Assembly: GCF_014897705.1 (NCBI RefSeq)
Contig: NZ_JABUXV010000010.1
Coordinates: 124,001-188,000 of the forward strand
Direction: 5' to 3'
Origin: Brachybacterium sp. FME24
Lineage (GTDB): Bacteria; Actinomycetota; Actinomycetes; Actinomycetales; Dermabacteraceae
Length of the DNA: 64,000 nucleotides
Shown here: positions 17,361-26,044 of the stretch, piece after piece
Layout of the letters: each line of letters opens with the position of its first letter
How positions within the stretch are numbered: position 1 is the stretch's first letter
Made by a program: the position numbers and the translations under genes
Notes under the pieces: generated by a model
Told to the model about the DNA's origin: nothing
Database searches by the model: none
The model's input: only the letters and a program-made list of their open reading frames with translations

Positions 17361-18304
17361 TCCTCACCCTCACCCCGAATCCCGCCCTCGACCTCACCTA
17401 CGAGGTGGACCAGGCGCGCGTGCACGCCGAGCACCGGGTGCGTCGCGTCCGCTCCGCGCCCGGCGGCAAGGGCGTCAACGTCGCCCGGGTACTCGCCCAG
17501 CTCGGGCGGCCGGCGACCTGTGCCGGCCCGCTGGGCGGCGCCACCGGTGAGCAGATCCGTGACCTCCTGAGGGCTCACGACGGGGTGCGGCAGGCCTGGA
17601 CCCCGATCGCCGGGGACAGCCGGCGCACCGTCACCGTCGTCGCTCCCGACGGCGCCACCGGATTCCACGAACCCGGGCCCGCCCTCGGCCCTGCGGAGCG
17701 CGAGGCTCTCGTCGCAGGCCTCACCGCCCTGCTCTCCAGTGCCTCCCCCCTGGTCACCGCGGTCACTCTCAGCGGCTCCCTCCCCCCGGGGCTCAGCGGC
17801 GAGGACCTGGCCCAGCTGGTGGGCGTGTGCCGGAGGAACGATCGCCCGGTGCTGGTCGACACCTCCGGGCCGGCGCTGCTGGCGGCCGCCCGCTCCGGCG
17901 CCGACGTCCTGAAACCCAATGCCGCCGAGGCCCTCGAGGCGACCGGCACGCATACCCCGTTGGAGGCAGCGCTCGCCCTGCTCGAGATCGGCGCCGGCGC
18001 CGTCGTGTGCTCGCTCGGGCCCGAGGGGATGCTCGGGGTGCGACGGGACAACGGCTCGGCCCACGGCTGGCGCGCACGCCTCGCCGAACCGATCGCCGGC
18101 AATCCCACCGGCGCCGGCGACTCCGTGGTCGCAGTGCTGGCCGCCACCGTCCTGGTCGACGGGGCGGAACTGCCCGAGGCGCTGCGCCGCGCGGTCGCCG
18201 TGAGTGCCAGCGCCGTCACCCGCCCCGTCGCCGGGGAGATCGACCTGCAGCTCGCCGATGAGCTGATGCCCGCTGTCGAGATCCAGGAGATCCCATGCCC
18301 CTGA
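17357..18304 (+). CDS. PfkB-type tagatose-6-P / 1-phosphofructokinase (LacC-like)
   Basis: 315 residues of the LacC/FruK branch of PfkB kinases: N-terminal ILTLTPNPALDLTYEV, APGGKGVNVARVLAQLG, and the catalytic NPTGAGDSVVAVLA. Members phosphorylate tagatose-6-phosphate or fructose-1-phosphate to the 1,6-bisphosphate. Position between AgaS-like and class II aldolase genes favours tagatose-6-phosphate. GTG 17357 overlaps the ROK stop (GTGA), with GAGAGG upstream. It overlaps the aldolase gene by 10 bp. Confidence 0.9.
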   Translation: MILTLTPNPALDLTYEVDQARVHAEHRVRRVRSAPGGKGVNVARVLAQLGRPATCAGPLGGATGEQIRDLLRAHDGVRQAWTPIAGDSRRTVTVVAPDGATGFHEPGPALGPAEREALVAGLTALLSSASPLVTAVTLSGSLPPGLSGEDLAQLVGVCRRNDRPVLVDTSGPALLAAARSGADVLKPNAAEALEATGTHTPLEAALALLEIGAGAVVCSLGPEGMLGVRRDNGSAHGWRARLAEPIAGNPTGAGDSVVAVLAATVLVDGAELPEALRRAVAVSASAVTRPVAGEIDLQLADELMPAVEIQEIPCP

Positions 18305-19152
18305 GCACGCTCACCCCCGTCGCCCTCCGCGCCCGGCAGCGCGGCGAGGGTCTGGCGGCCTTCAACGTGGTCCATGTCGAGAACGCCGAGGCCTTCGTCG
18401 GTGCCGCCGCCCGCGCCGAGACCCCCGTGGTCCTGCAGGTCAGCCAGAACGCCGCCCGCTACCACGGCGGTCTCGCCCCGATCGGGCTGGCCACCCTGGA
18501 GATCGCGCGCCGTGCGGAGGCCGAGGTGGTGGTCCACCTCGACCACGCCGATGATCTGGGCCTGGTGCGCGAGGCCCTGGACCTGGGGTTCACCTCGATC
18601 ATGTACGACGGCTCGAAGCTGCCCGATGCGGAGAACCGCGTGTGCACCGCCGAGGTGGTGGCCGCGGCGCACGGGCGCGGGGTGAGCGTCGAGGCGGAGC
18701 TCGGCGAGGTGGGCGGCAAGGACGGGGTGCACGACCCGTCGGCCCGCACCGACCCGCAGGAGGCCGCACGGTTCGTCGCGGAGACCGGGGTGGATCTGCT
18801 CGCGGTCGCCGTGGGCTCCTCCCACGCGATGACGCAGCGCACCGCGCAGCTGGATGCCCGGCTGATCCGCGCGATCGCCGCCGCCGCGGACGTGCCGCTG
18901 GTCCTGCACGGCTCCTCGGGCGTGGCCGACACCGACATCCAGGGGGCGATACGGGCCGGGATGACGAAGATCAACATGTCCACGCACCTGAACACCGTGT
19001 TCACCGGGGCGGTGCGAGCCCTGCTCGACGCCGATCCGGACGTGGTCGACACCCGACGGTGGATGCGGGCCGGCAGCGAGGCGGGAGCCGCGGAGGCGCA
19101 GCGGCTGATGGAGCTGCTGCGGGACGCGCCGCGGGACCCTATCCCCCGGTGA
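18295..19152 (+). CDS. Class II tagatose/fructose-bisphosphate aldolase
   Basis: 285 residues of the zinc class II aldolase family (GatY/KbaY/AgaY/FbaA). The zinc and catalytic segments VVVHLDHADD, VEAELGEVGGKDG, VAVGSSHAM, LVLHGSSGV and KINMSTHLN appear in order. The enzyme cleaves tagatose- or fructose-1,6-bisphosphate to DHAP and glyceraldehyde-3-phosphate, completing the pathway begun by AgaS and the PfkB kinase. It starts inside the kinase gene (10-bp overlap). Its last 14 bp overlap the convergent GAP-family gene. Confidence 0.9.
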   Translation: MPLSTLTPVALRARQRGEGLAAFNVVHVENAEAFVGAAARAETPVVLQVSQNAARYHGGLAPIGLATLEIARRAEAEVVVHLDHADDLGLVREALDLGFTSIMYDGSKLPDAENRVCTAEVVAAAHGRGVSVEAELGEVGGKDGVHDPSARTDPQEAARFVAETGVDLLAVAVGSSHAMTQRTAQLDARLIRAIAAAADVPLVLHGSSGVADTDIQGAIRAGMTKINMSTHLNTVFTGAVRALLDADPDVVDTRRWMRAGSEAGAAEAQRLMELLRDAPRDPIPR

Positions 19153-19888
19153 GGAGATTCATCGCCGGTCCCAGGGTGTTGAGCAGGATGATCGCGCCGA
19201 TGATGCCGACCGTCCAGGAGAAGGCGCTGGTCGCATTCTTCACGGCCCAGTCGTGGGCCTTGTCGAGGAAGGCGTCGGCGCCGCCGCCGAGCGCGGCGCG
19301 CACTCCGCACAGCAGTACCCCAGGCACGATCATCACCGCGCAATAGCCAGCCAGCACGAGCGCACCGCGACCCAGGCCGATCCCCATATCGGCGACGATG
19401 CCCATCGCCGCCAGGTACGGGATCATCGACGCCGCTTCGACGAGACCTGCCAGGAGCGCCAGGCTCACCAGCAGGGAGGGCCGGCCGGACGCACGGCGGG
19501 CCCGGGTGGTCCACTTCCGGGCCGAGGCCTCGGGATCGCCGCCGCGTTTGGCGATCGCCTTGGGGTCGATGCGGAAGGACCAGATCACCATCGCCACCCC
19601 GATCGCCGCGAGCACCACCATCACCACCGGGGAGGCCAGCAGGTGGCCGAAGGACTCCAGCAGGGGCAGCAGTCCCGCCAGCAGAGCGATTCCCAGCAGC
19701 AGGTAGAACACCCCGATCACCGCGAGGTAGAGCAGGGTGCGCCCGGCGATGCGCAGCGCCCCGCCCTGCCCGACCACGAGCAGGATCACGGGGATGACCA
19801 GCGTCCCCATGGAGGTGGAGTCCACCAGGGCGAGGACGATCAGGCCGAGCGGTCCGGCGATGTCGAGGAGCGATTCCATGGGATCCAT
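19139..19888 (-). CDS. GAP/Sap family (LysE-like) membrane protein
   Basis: About 249 residues with six or so membrane segments and the family opening GPLGLIVLALVDSTSMGTLVIPV. The central cytoplasmic loop contains basic residues (KAIAKRGGDPEASARKW). GAP (Sap) proteins are LysE-superfamily members linked in mycobacteria to glycopeptidolipid or sulfolipid export; the substrate here is unknown. ATG 19888 is preferred, with ATG 19879 just inside as an alternative. It is divergent from the following histidine kinase. Confidence 0.82.
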   Translation of the reverse strand: MDPMESLLDIAGPLGLIVLALVDSTSMGTLVIPVILLVVGQGGALRIAGRTLLYLAVIGVFYLLLGIALLAGLLPLLESFGHLLASPVVMVVLAAIGVAMVIWSFRIDPKAIAKRGGDPEASARKWTTRARRASGRPSLLVSLALLAGLVEAASMIPYLAAMGIVADMGIGLGRGALVLAGYCAVMIVPGVLLCGVRAALGGGADAFLDKAHDWAVKNATSAFSWTVGIIGAIILLNTLGPAMNLLTGG

Positions 19889-19970
19889 GGTCCTGGACGC
19901 TCCCGCCCGGAATCCTCCTCCCAAGGTGCGAAGTCCGCCTGCCGCAGAGGTGGCGCCCGCCACGGCCGCG

Positions 19971-19976
19971 TAGCCT
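19971..19976 (+). promoter_or_regulatory. -10 element for leaderless transcript
   Basis: TAGCCT ends 6 bp before ATG 19983, so the histidine kinase message probably begins at its start codon. No Shine-Dalgarno sequence is seen. Confidence 0.5.
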
Positions 19977-19982
19977 GGGGGT

Positions 19983-21269
19983 ATGCCCTCCGCTCCGGTC
20001 CCAGGACGCCCCGCGGGGTCGCCGGGTGTCGATCTCGACGCTCCCGAGCGTCCTGCGCTGAACCGCCGCGACCTGCTCATCGCGGCGGGCTACGCCGCGC
20101 TGGTCGTGCTGCTCGGGGCCTCCGGGGCCAGCAACTCCGGGTTTCTCGGCGAGGAACTGCGCTGGTCTCCCTCCGTGTCGATCGCGATGATGCTGATCGC
20201 CTGCGTGAGCCTGGTGTGGCGGCGCCGCAATCCGGCGATCACCCTCGCGGTGGCTGGTCCGCTCGCAGCCGCGGAGGTCCTCGTGGGCGGTCAGATCTCC
20301 GCCTACATCCTGCTGTTCGAGGCGCTCTTCGATCCGATCATGCATGGCAGCCGGCGCCTGGCGCGCCTGACCACCGGACTCGCGATCGGCGCCGGCGTGG
20401 TCGCCTTCCTCATCGCCGTCGCTCTCGGAGCCGCCGGACCGATCCTGCTGGTGGTGCTGATGATCTCGGCCCTCGTGTTGATGACTCCGCTGATGTGGGG
20501 CTGGGAGGTGCGCCATCACCGGGACGCGCGCCTGGTCGCCGAAACCTTGACGGACGTCGAGCACGAGCTCGCCGCCACCCGCGCCGCCCAGGCCGTGGAG
20601 ACCGAGCGCCGCACGATCGCTCACGACCTCCACGATGTGATCGCCGGGCACCTCAGCGCCGTCTCCCTGCACACCAGCCTCGCCTCCTCCCTCGAACAGC
20701 GTGAGGCGCGGGACCGCTCCCTGGCGACGGCGCGGGACTCCGCCCACGCCGCGCTGCGGGACCTGCGCTCGATGATCGGGGTGCTCTCGACGGAGGAGAC
20801 CGGCACGCTGCCGTCGATCACCTTGACCTGGCCCTCGCTCACCACCCGCCTGCGCGGCCGCGACCCTGAGGCGCGGGTCGAGATCGATCCGGCCGCGACC
20901 GATGCCGCCCGCGTGGAGCCGTCGGTGCAGGCCGCCCTGCTGCGCCTGGCCGCCGAGGCGTCCACCAACGCGGTGCGTCACGGGCTCGCGCCGATCTCGC
21001 TGTCCGTCCGGGTGGGGGCCGACGCGGTGACGCTGGAGCTGCTGAACCGGCGCGCGGAGACGGCGGTTCCCGGCACCGGTGTGGGCCGTGGCGCGATCGC
21101 GCACCGGGCCACGGCCGTCGGGGGCAGCGCAACCTCCGGCCCCGCCCCCGAGGATGGCCCGGAGGCCGGGATGTGGCGGGTGCTGGCGCATCTGCCCGCG
21201 CGCACGGCCGCTGCGCCGGTCGAGGCCAGCACCACCTCGACGACCGTGAACCAGGAGGCACTGCCGTGA
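19983..21269 (+). CDS. Sensor histidine kinase, NarL/DesK type
   Basis: 428 residues. About five hydrophobic helices (residues ~30-185) form the sensor. They are followed by a HisKA_3 dimerisation domain with the phospho-accepting His in ERRTIAHDLHDVIAGHLSA, then a HATPase domain (EASTNAVRHG). The ATP-lid glycines are poorly conserved in VGRGAIAHRATAVGGSATSG. It would autophosphorylate and pass phosphate to the response regulator encoded next, whose GTG overlaps its stop. No extracytoplasmic sensor domain is seen, so the signal may be membrane-derived. Confidence 0.92.
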   Translation: MPSAPVPGRPAGSPGVDLDAPERPALNRRDLLIAAGYAALVVLLGASGASNSGFLGEELRWSPSVSIAMMLIACVSLVWRRRNPAITLAVAGPLAAAEVLVGGQISAYILLFEALFDPIMHGSRRLARLTTGLAIGAGVVAFLIAVALGAAGPILLVVLMISALVLMTPLMWGWEVRHHRDARLVAETLTDVEHELAATRAAQAVETERRTIAHDLHDVIAGHLSAVSLHTSLASSLEQREARDRSLATARDSAHAALRDLRSMIGVLSTEETGTLPSITLTWPSLTTRLRGRDPEARVEIDPAATDAARVEPSVQAALLRLAAEASTNAVRHGLAPISLSVRVGADAVTLELLNRRAETAVPGTGVGRGAIAHRATAVGGSATSGPAPEDGPEAGMWRVLAHLPARTAAAPVEASTTSTTVNQEALP

Positions 21270-21982
21270 GCGACCCGACCGTGAGCCGCCCGATCCGGGT
21301 GCTCGTCGCCGACGACCATCCCGCCGTCCGGTCCGGGCTGGTCGCGCTGCTGGATTCTGCCCCGGACATCACCGTGATCGCCGAGGCTCACGACGGGGAC
21401 TCCGCCGTGGCGGCCGCCCGTGCGCACCGCCCCGACGTGGTCCTCACCGACGTGCGCATGCCCGGCGCGACCGGTATCGAGATCACCCCGCACCTGCGAG
21501 AGACCGGGGCGAACGTGCTGGTGATCTCCGGCTTCGACCTCGATGACTATGTGCTCGGGGCGCTGGCCGCCGGGGCCGACGGGTACCTGGTGAAATCGGA
21601 GGACCCGCAGCGGATCCTGGGCGCCGTGCGCGACGTGCACCGGGGCGATGCGGTGCTGTCCGCAGCGGCCACGCGCGCCGTAGTCGGTGCCCTGCGCGGC
21701 CGAGCCGCCCCGTCGGCCCCGGTCGCCGGCGGCGCAGACGCACCCATCCCGACCGCGGGGACCGTCGGCGCCTCCGCCCCTGCCGGTCCTCCGCCGACGT
21801 TCACGCGCCGGGAGGAGGACGTGCTCGCGCTGGTCGCGCAGGGACTGTCCAACCAGCAGATCGCCTCGCAGCTGTTCGTCGAGATCACCACGGTGAAGTC
21901 CCACCTCTCGCACGCGCTGACGAAACTGCAGCTCGACTCCCGGGTGCAGGCCGCTCTCTGGTGGCAGCAGCACCGCAGCTGA
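21266..21982 (+). CDS. LuxR/NarL-type response regulator
   Basis: 238 residues. The receiver domain has the acidic pair in VLVADDHPAVRSGL, phospho-Asp in VVLTDVRMPGATG and Lys in GYLVKSED. A Pro/Ala-rich linker of about 35 residues leads to the LuxR HTH (FTRREEDVLALVAQGLSNQQIA ... TTVKSHLSHALTKL). GTG 21266 overlaps the kinase stop and has AGGAGG 7 bp upstream. It is the cognate regulator of the kinase; targets are unknown. Confidence 0.93.
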   Translation: MSDPTVSRPIRVLVADDHPAVRSGLVALLDSAPDITVIAEAHDGDSAVAAARAHRPDVVLTDVRMPGATGIEITPHLRETGANVLVISGFDLDDYVLGALAAGADGYLVKSEDPQRILGAVRDVHRGDAVLSAAATRAVVGALRGRAAPSAPVAGGADAPIPTAGTVGASAPAGPPPTFTRREEDVLALVAQGLSNQQIASQLFVEITTVKSHLSHALTKLQLDSRVQAALWWQQHRS

Positions 21983-21994
21983 GCCCTGCTGTAC

Positions 21995-22987
21995 TCAGAG
22001 CAGTCGGGCGAAGCGCTCCAGAGCCGCTGCGCCGACCACGTCGTCCTCCCCCAGCGGCACCTCCTGCAGCGGGAGGTCCGGCAGGGCCGCGTGCAGGGTG
22101 GCCAAGTGCGTGTCCTCGACGGCGCGACGGTGGGCGAGGAACTCCCCGCGGTTCGCCGGCGAGCGCTTGTTGACCACCAGCGCACCGATGTCGACGCCGG
22201 TGCGGGTGAGGTCCCGGTGCAGTTCGATGGTTTCCAGCACCGGCAGCCGCTCGGCGGCGAGCACGATCGCGAACGACGTCGTGGTCGTGTCGGTGAGCAC
22301 GGTGCGCAGGGTGGCGAGGCGGTCGCGGCGGCGCAGCAGGATCGAGCGGATCTCCTGGTCGCGCTCCTCGACTGGGTCGCGCGGCGTCGTCGAGCCCAGC
22401 AGGGTGGCGCCACGGTCCCCGTCGAGCCCGCGCAGGGCCGCGCCGAGCTTCGCGGACTTCTCTCGGCGGGCCAGCAGCCCGTCGGTCCACGCGGTCATGA
22501 CCTCCGGCAGGGCCATCAGCCGCGCCGTGTGCCCCGAGGGGGCGGTGTCGAAGACCACCAGGTCCGCCTCGCGCATCCCGCTCTCGACCAGGTCCGTCAT
22601 CCGTTCCAGGACGGCGGCCTCGTGGGTCCCGGGTGAGCGGCGGGAGAGCTCCATGTGCTTGTCGACCTCCCCGGCGAGGTTCTCCGGCATGAGGCGCTTG
22701 AGGGTGTGGCCGACGTCCCGGAGGTGGCGGTCGGTGGTCGCATCGGGGTCGATCTCGATGCCCCTCAGGCGCCCGCCGAGGCCGCTGCCGAGCTCTGTGG
22801 GGCGGTCCCCGATGCGCTGGTCCCACAGATGCCCGAGGTTGTGGGCCGGATCGGTGGAGACGACCAGGGCACGCCGGCCCTCCTGGGCAGCGGCGAGCGC
22901 GACGGCGGAGGCGACGGTGGTCTTGCCGACGCCTCCCTTGCCCCCGAGGAACAGCACGCGGCGCTCGCGGGCGAGGGTCAGCAGCAT
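21995..22987 (-). CDS. ArsA/GET3-like ATPase in cstA operon
   Basis: 330 residues of the anion-transporting-ATPase (ArsA/GET3) family with a single ATPase domain. The deviant Walker A FLGGKGGVGKTTVASAVA, switch I STDPAHNLGHLWDQ and switch II VVFDTAPSGHTARLMALPE are intact. Family members drive arsenite efflux or membrane insertion of tail-anchored proteins as dimers. No arsenic genes are nearby. It is the third gene of a tightly overlapping operon after cstA and a small CC-terminal protein (10-bp overlap), which suggests a role in assembly or activity of that transporter. Confidence 0.88.
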   Translation of the reverse strand: MLLTLARERRVLFLGGKGGVGKTTVASAVALAAAQEGRRALVVSTDPAHNLGHLWDQRIGDRPTELGSGLGGRLRGIEIDPDATTDRHLRDVGHTLKRLMPENLAGEVDKHMELSRRSPGTHEAAVLERMTDLVESGMREADLVVFDTAPSGHTARLMALPEVMTAWTDGLLARREKSAKLGAALRGLDGDRGATLLGSTTPRDPVEERDQEIRSILLRRRDRLATLRTVLTDTTTTSFAIVLAAERLPVLETIELHRDLTRTGVDIGALVVNKRSPANRGEFLAHRRAVEDTHLATLHAALPDLPLQEVPLGEDDVVGAAALERFARLL

Positions 22988-23241
22988 CGGTAGTTCTCCA
23001 GGGGTGAGCGCTCCAGGCCCATGCGCCGGTGCCAGTCGTGGAAGCTGTCATACAGCACCGGCAGCAGCTCGGCCGTGTAGTAGGCGGCGGGGTTGGGCAC
23101 GCCCAGCATCTCGCTCATGACGAGCATGCGGAACAGGTCGTCCTCGTCGCGGCGGGCGCGGGCGAAGGTGCGACGGTACGGGGCGACGTAGAACTCGTGC
23201 AGGCCGGCGCTGAACGCCCGCCACCGCTCGCGCCACCTCAT
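22978..23241 (-). CDS. Small protein ending in Cys-Cys (cory-CC-star-like)
   Basis: 87 residues, basic and aromatic (FSAGLHEFYVAPYRRTFARA), without a signal or membrane helix. It ends in Cys-Cys-stop (ENYRCC). It looks like the actinobacterial group catalogued as cory-CC-star proteins. The E. coli CstA/BtsT partners YbdD/YjiX are also small and end in two cysteines, so this may be an analogous CstA accessory factor (inference). The ATG overlaps the cstA stop, and the gene overlaps the ArsA-like ATPase gene by 10 bp. Confidence 0.8.
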   Translation of the reverse strand: MRWRERWRAFSAGLHEFYVAPYRRTFARARRDEDDLFRMLVMSEMLGVPNPAAYYTAELLPVLYDSFHDWHRRMGLERSPLENYRCC

Positions 23242-24944
23242 TCGGCGCGGCCTTCCCCGGCGGTGACCTCCAAGTCCTCCTCATCCTCCTCCGGTTCGGA
23301 CCCGCGGGCGCGGTGCAGGGCGATGGCGGATTCGATGATCACCCAGACCGCGGCGATCAGGATGATCACGTCCAGGGCGAGCAGGAGCCAGTTCCCGTCG
23401 GCCAGGAACCCCCGCAGCTGGATCACCAGCGCGTACACGCTGACGAACAGGACGAACAGCAGCGGGATCATGATCGGCAGCACCGGGCGGCGCTTGCGCA
23501 TGAGCATCACGGCCAGGATCGCGAGCGACAGGCCCGCCATCAGCTGATTGGTGGTGCCGAACAGCGGCCACAGGATCATGCCGCCGGACCCGTCGGCCCC
23601 CGCGCTGAAGGTGAGGCCCAGGCACACCACCAGCACGATCAGCGTCGCGGCGGCCGTTCCGAGCCGGACGTTGACGATCAGGCCGATCTCCTGGACCACG
23701 AAGCGCTGCAGGCGCACGCCGGTGTCCATGGTGGTGGCCGCGAAGAGCACGGCCGTGGTCGCCAGGATCGTCGCGGACAGCGAGGTGGGGATGCCCAGGC
23801 CCGCGTTGAGGATCGCGCCGCCGCCGTCGACGAAGGCTCCGACCCCGCCCTCGTTGAACGCGGAGTACACCGCTTCCCAGTCGGCCAGGGTGCGGAACCC
23901 CGCGGTGGTGGCGATGATCGCACCGAGGGCGAGCAGGCCCTCGCCGACGGCTCCGAAGTAGCCGACGAAGCGGGCGTCGGTCTCCTTGTCCAGCTGTTTG
24001 GAGGAGGTGCCGGAGGCGACGATCCCGTGGAAGCCGGAGATGGCGCCGCACGCGATGGTGACGAACAGCAGCGGCATCAGGCCCGGGGTGCCCTCGGGGA
24101 CGTTCGTGTTGATCGCGGGGGCGACGATCTCCGGGCGGAACAGCAGCACGGAGCCGTACAGCAGGCCGAGAGCGATGAACAGCTGCAGCCCGTTGATGTA
24201 GTCGCGCGGCTGCAGCAGCACCCACACCGGCAGCATCGAGGCGATCGCGGCGTACACGAACAGGATCACGATCCAGAACGCCTCGGGGGACAGCCCCAGC
24301 ACGGATTCCGGCAACGCCACCGGGACCGCGTCTCCCACCAGGATCAGCCCGTACAGGGCGACGACCCCGATCACGGAGACCAGGGGCAGGCTCCACTTCA
24401 GCCGATAGATGGCCTGGCCGATGAGGACGGCGACCACCAGGGCGCCCCAGGTGGGGATCACCGCGGTCGGGGTGGAGACGAGCAGCCCGGCGATCACCAC
24501 GGCGAAGGCCGCGTTGACCATGAGCAGCAGCAGGAAGATGACCACGAGGAACAGCCGGCTGCCCCGGGCGCCGATGAACCGCGCGGACAGGGAGCCGATC
24601 GACTGGCCGCGATGACGCACCGAGGCCCACAGCGTGCCGAGATCGTGCATGCCGGCGAAGAAGACCGTGCCCAGGGTGACCCACAGGAAGGCGGGCAGCC
24701 AGCCCCAGATCACGGCGACGGCCGGGCCGACGATGGGCGCGGCACCGGCGACGGAGGTGAAGTGGTGACCCCACAGCACGAACTTGTTGGTGGGGACGAA
24801 GTCGACGCCGTCCTCGAGCTCGTGGGAAGGGGTGCGGAAGGAGGCGGAGAGCTTGAAGACGCGGGTGCTGAGGTACCGGGAGTACAGCAGGTACCCCGCG
24901 ATCATCATGGCGACGCCGACGACGGCGAGGACGAGGGAATTCAC
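23238..24944 (-). CDS. cstA: Carbon starvation protein CstA-type transporter
   Basis: About 568 residues, nearly all hydrophobic with many transmembrane helices. Family blocks include FVPTNKFVLWGHHFTSVAGA near the N-terminus, AGMHDLGTLWASVRHRGQSIG, CGAISGFHGIVASGTSSKQL and LFGTTNQLMAGL. CstA/BtsT proteins import pyruvate or peptides under carbon limitation. GTG 24944 is selected because AGGAAGG lies 7 bp upstream; the longer frame upstream is Pro/Arg-rich and not family-like. It is the first gene of the cstA-CC protein-ArsA-like ATPase operon. Confidence 0.93.
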   Translation of the reverse strand: MNSLVLAVVGVAMMIAGYLLYSRYLSTRVFKLSASFRTPSHELEDGVDFVPTNKFVLWGHHFTSVAGAAPIVGPAVAVIWGWLPAFLWVTLGTVFFAGMHDLGTLWASVRHRGQSIGSLSARFIGARGSRLFLVVIFLLLLMVNAAFAVVIAGLLVSTPTAVIPTWGALVVAVLIGQAIYRLKWSLPLVSVIGVVALYGLILVGDAVPVALPESVLGLSPEAFWIVILFVYAAIASMLPVWVLLQPRDYINGLQLFIALGLLYGSVLLFRPEIVAPAINTNVPEGTPGLMPLLFVTIACGAISGFHGIVASGTSSKQLDKETDARFVGYFGAVGEGLLALGAIIATTAGFRTLADWEAVYSAFNEGGVGAFVDGGGAILNAGLGIPTSLSATILATTAVLFAATTMDTGVRLQRFVVQEIGLIVNVRLGTAAATLIVLVVCLGLTFSAGADGSGGMILWPLFGTTNQLMAGLSLAILAVMLMRKRRPVLPIMIPLLFVLFVSVYALVIQLRGFLADGNWLLLALDVIILIAAVWVIIESAIALHRARGSEPEEDEEDLEVTAGEGRAE

Positions 24945-25177
24945 GGTGCAGCCTTCCTGACGCGGGTGGGGAACGGTCCACGGCGGGGCTGGGAGAGGTG
25001 GTCGGCGATCGTCGACGGCCGCCCGGCACCTCGTCACGTCCTCGTCGCGCGCGATGGGCTCACCGTAGCGGACCCGCCGCCCGGCACCGAGCGCGCGGCC
25101 ATCACGTGTCGGGCGTCAGCGTGGGGACCTCCTGCGCGTCCGTCCCGTCAGGTGTGCAGATGCGCCGGTCCCGAGGC

Positions 25178-25405
25178 TCAGTTCCGGCACGCCCGGCTGG
25201 ATCGGCGCGCGGCCAGCAGCACGGCGAGGATCGCCCCGAGCACGCCGCACACCGGGATCAGCAGCGGCAGCACCACCAGGCCGATCACGGTGACGTCCCC
25301 GGCTGCGGTGATCAGCAGCCGTGCGAGCAGGTCCTGCACGAGGATCCCGGCCAGGATCCCGCCGATCAGCCCGAGCAGGGCCACACCGATGCGTCGCAGG
25401 ATCAC
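25178..25405 (-). CDS. Small membrane protein, unknown
   Basis: 75 residues with two hydrophobic helices (GVALLGLIGGILAGILVQDLL and a Leu/Val/Ile-rich stretch), then a basic C-terminal tail. It begins at GTG 25405, overlapping the stop of the upstream membrane-protein gene (GTGA), so the two are probably made together and may form a complex. I recognise no family. The frame is open further upstream, but that part overlaps the neighbour. Confidence 0.6.
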   Translation of the reverse strand: MILRRIGVALLGLIGGILAGILVQDLLARLLITAAGDVTVIGLVVLPLLIPVCGVLGAILAVLLAARRSSRACRN

Positions 25406-25911
25406 CGCTGCTCCCGAAGCCCGCGCAGCCGCTGCACGGCGAGGGCGAGCGCGCCGGTGAGCAGACCCCACACCGCATTGGTGGCCAGCAGGGGCACGAT
25501 GGCCAGGGGGTTGGCGAGCGGGCCCTCGAGGCGGCCGAGCAGGATCGGCGAGAGGATTCCGCTGAGGATGATCGCGAACACGGCGTAGGCGAGGGCGGCC
25601 AGCACCAGGGTGAGGACCGGGCGTGCGGTGCCGGTCAGGCCCACCACGGCGATCCACACCAGGGAGATCAGCAGCGTCCACCCCAGCGGGACGAGCGGGC
25701 CGAGGTCCGTGCCCGCCTGATCGGCCACGATGTTGGTCAGCGGGCGGGCCAGGGCGATCAGGGCGAGCGCGAGGATGAGCAGCGGGTTCAGTCGGCGCCG
25801 CGGCGCCAGGCCGTGCGCCGCAGGTGGGGTCTGTCCGGTGGAGTCCGGGGCGGCGGGGTTCGGTGTGGAGGGTCCGGAGGTCGGCGTCATGTCGTTGACG
25901 CTACGTTTCAT
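25402..25911 (-). CDS. Membrane protein with polar N-terminus, unknown
   Basis: 169 residues. The first ~38 are Pro/Thr-rich and cytoplasmic, then about four membrane helices follow (from NPLLILALALIALARPLTNIV to the end). No family recognised. ATG 25911 has only a weak upstream CAGG; ATG 25890 is an alternative. Coupled to the downstream 75-residue membrane protein. The neighbouring divergent gene is a histidine kinase, but nothing links them functionally. Confidence 0.65.
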   Translation of the reverse strand: MKRSVNDMTPTSGPSTPNPAAPDSTGQTPPAAHGLAPRRRLNPLLILALALIALARPLTNIVADQAGTDLGPLVPLGWTLLISLVWIAVVGLTGTARPVLTLVLAALAYAVFAIILSGILSPILLGRLEGPLANPLAIVPLLATNAVWGLLTGALALAVQRLRGLREQR

Positions 25912-26032
25912 GCCCTGACCTGCACATTCGTCCCGAAGCGCGGGCGTCGTCGCCCGCGACCGCGCCTCGTGTACGTCGAGAGGCGACAGCAGGGTCGTCC
26001 CGTGGTCCCGTGTGTTCGCGGTGGCCGCCTTC

Positions 26033-26038
26033 TACGCT
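26033..26038 (+). promoter_or_regulatory. -10 element for leaderless transcript
   Basis: TACGCT ends 6 bp before GTG 26045 and no ribosome binding site precedes either candidate start of the kinase gene. This favours GTG 26045 as the leaderless start. Confidence 0.45.
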
Positions 26039-26044
26039 GACCAG

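Noticed and set aside
23313..25460. Very long open frame (715 codons) on the plus strand
   Set aside because: It is antisense to cstA. The product is Gln/Asp/Gly/His-rich low-complexity sequence caused by high-GC codon bias, with no SD or family.
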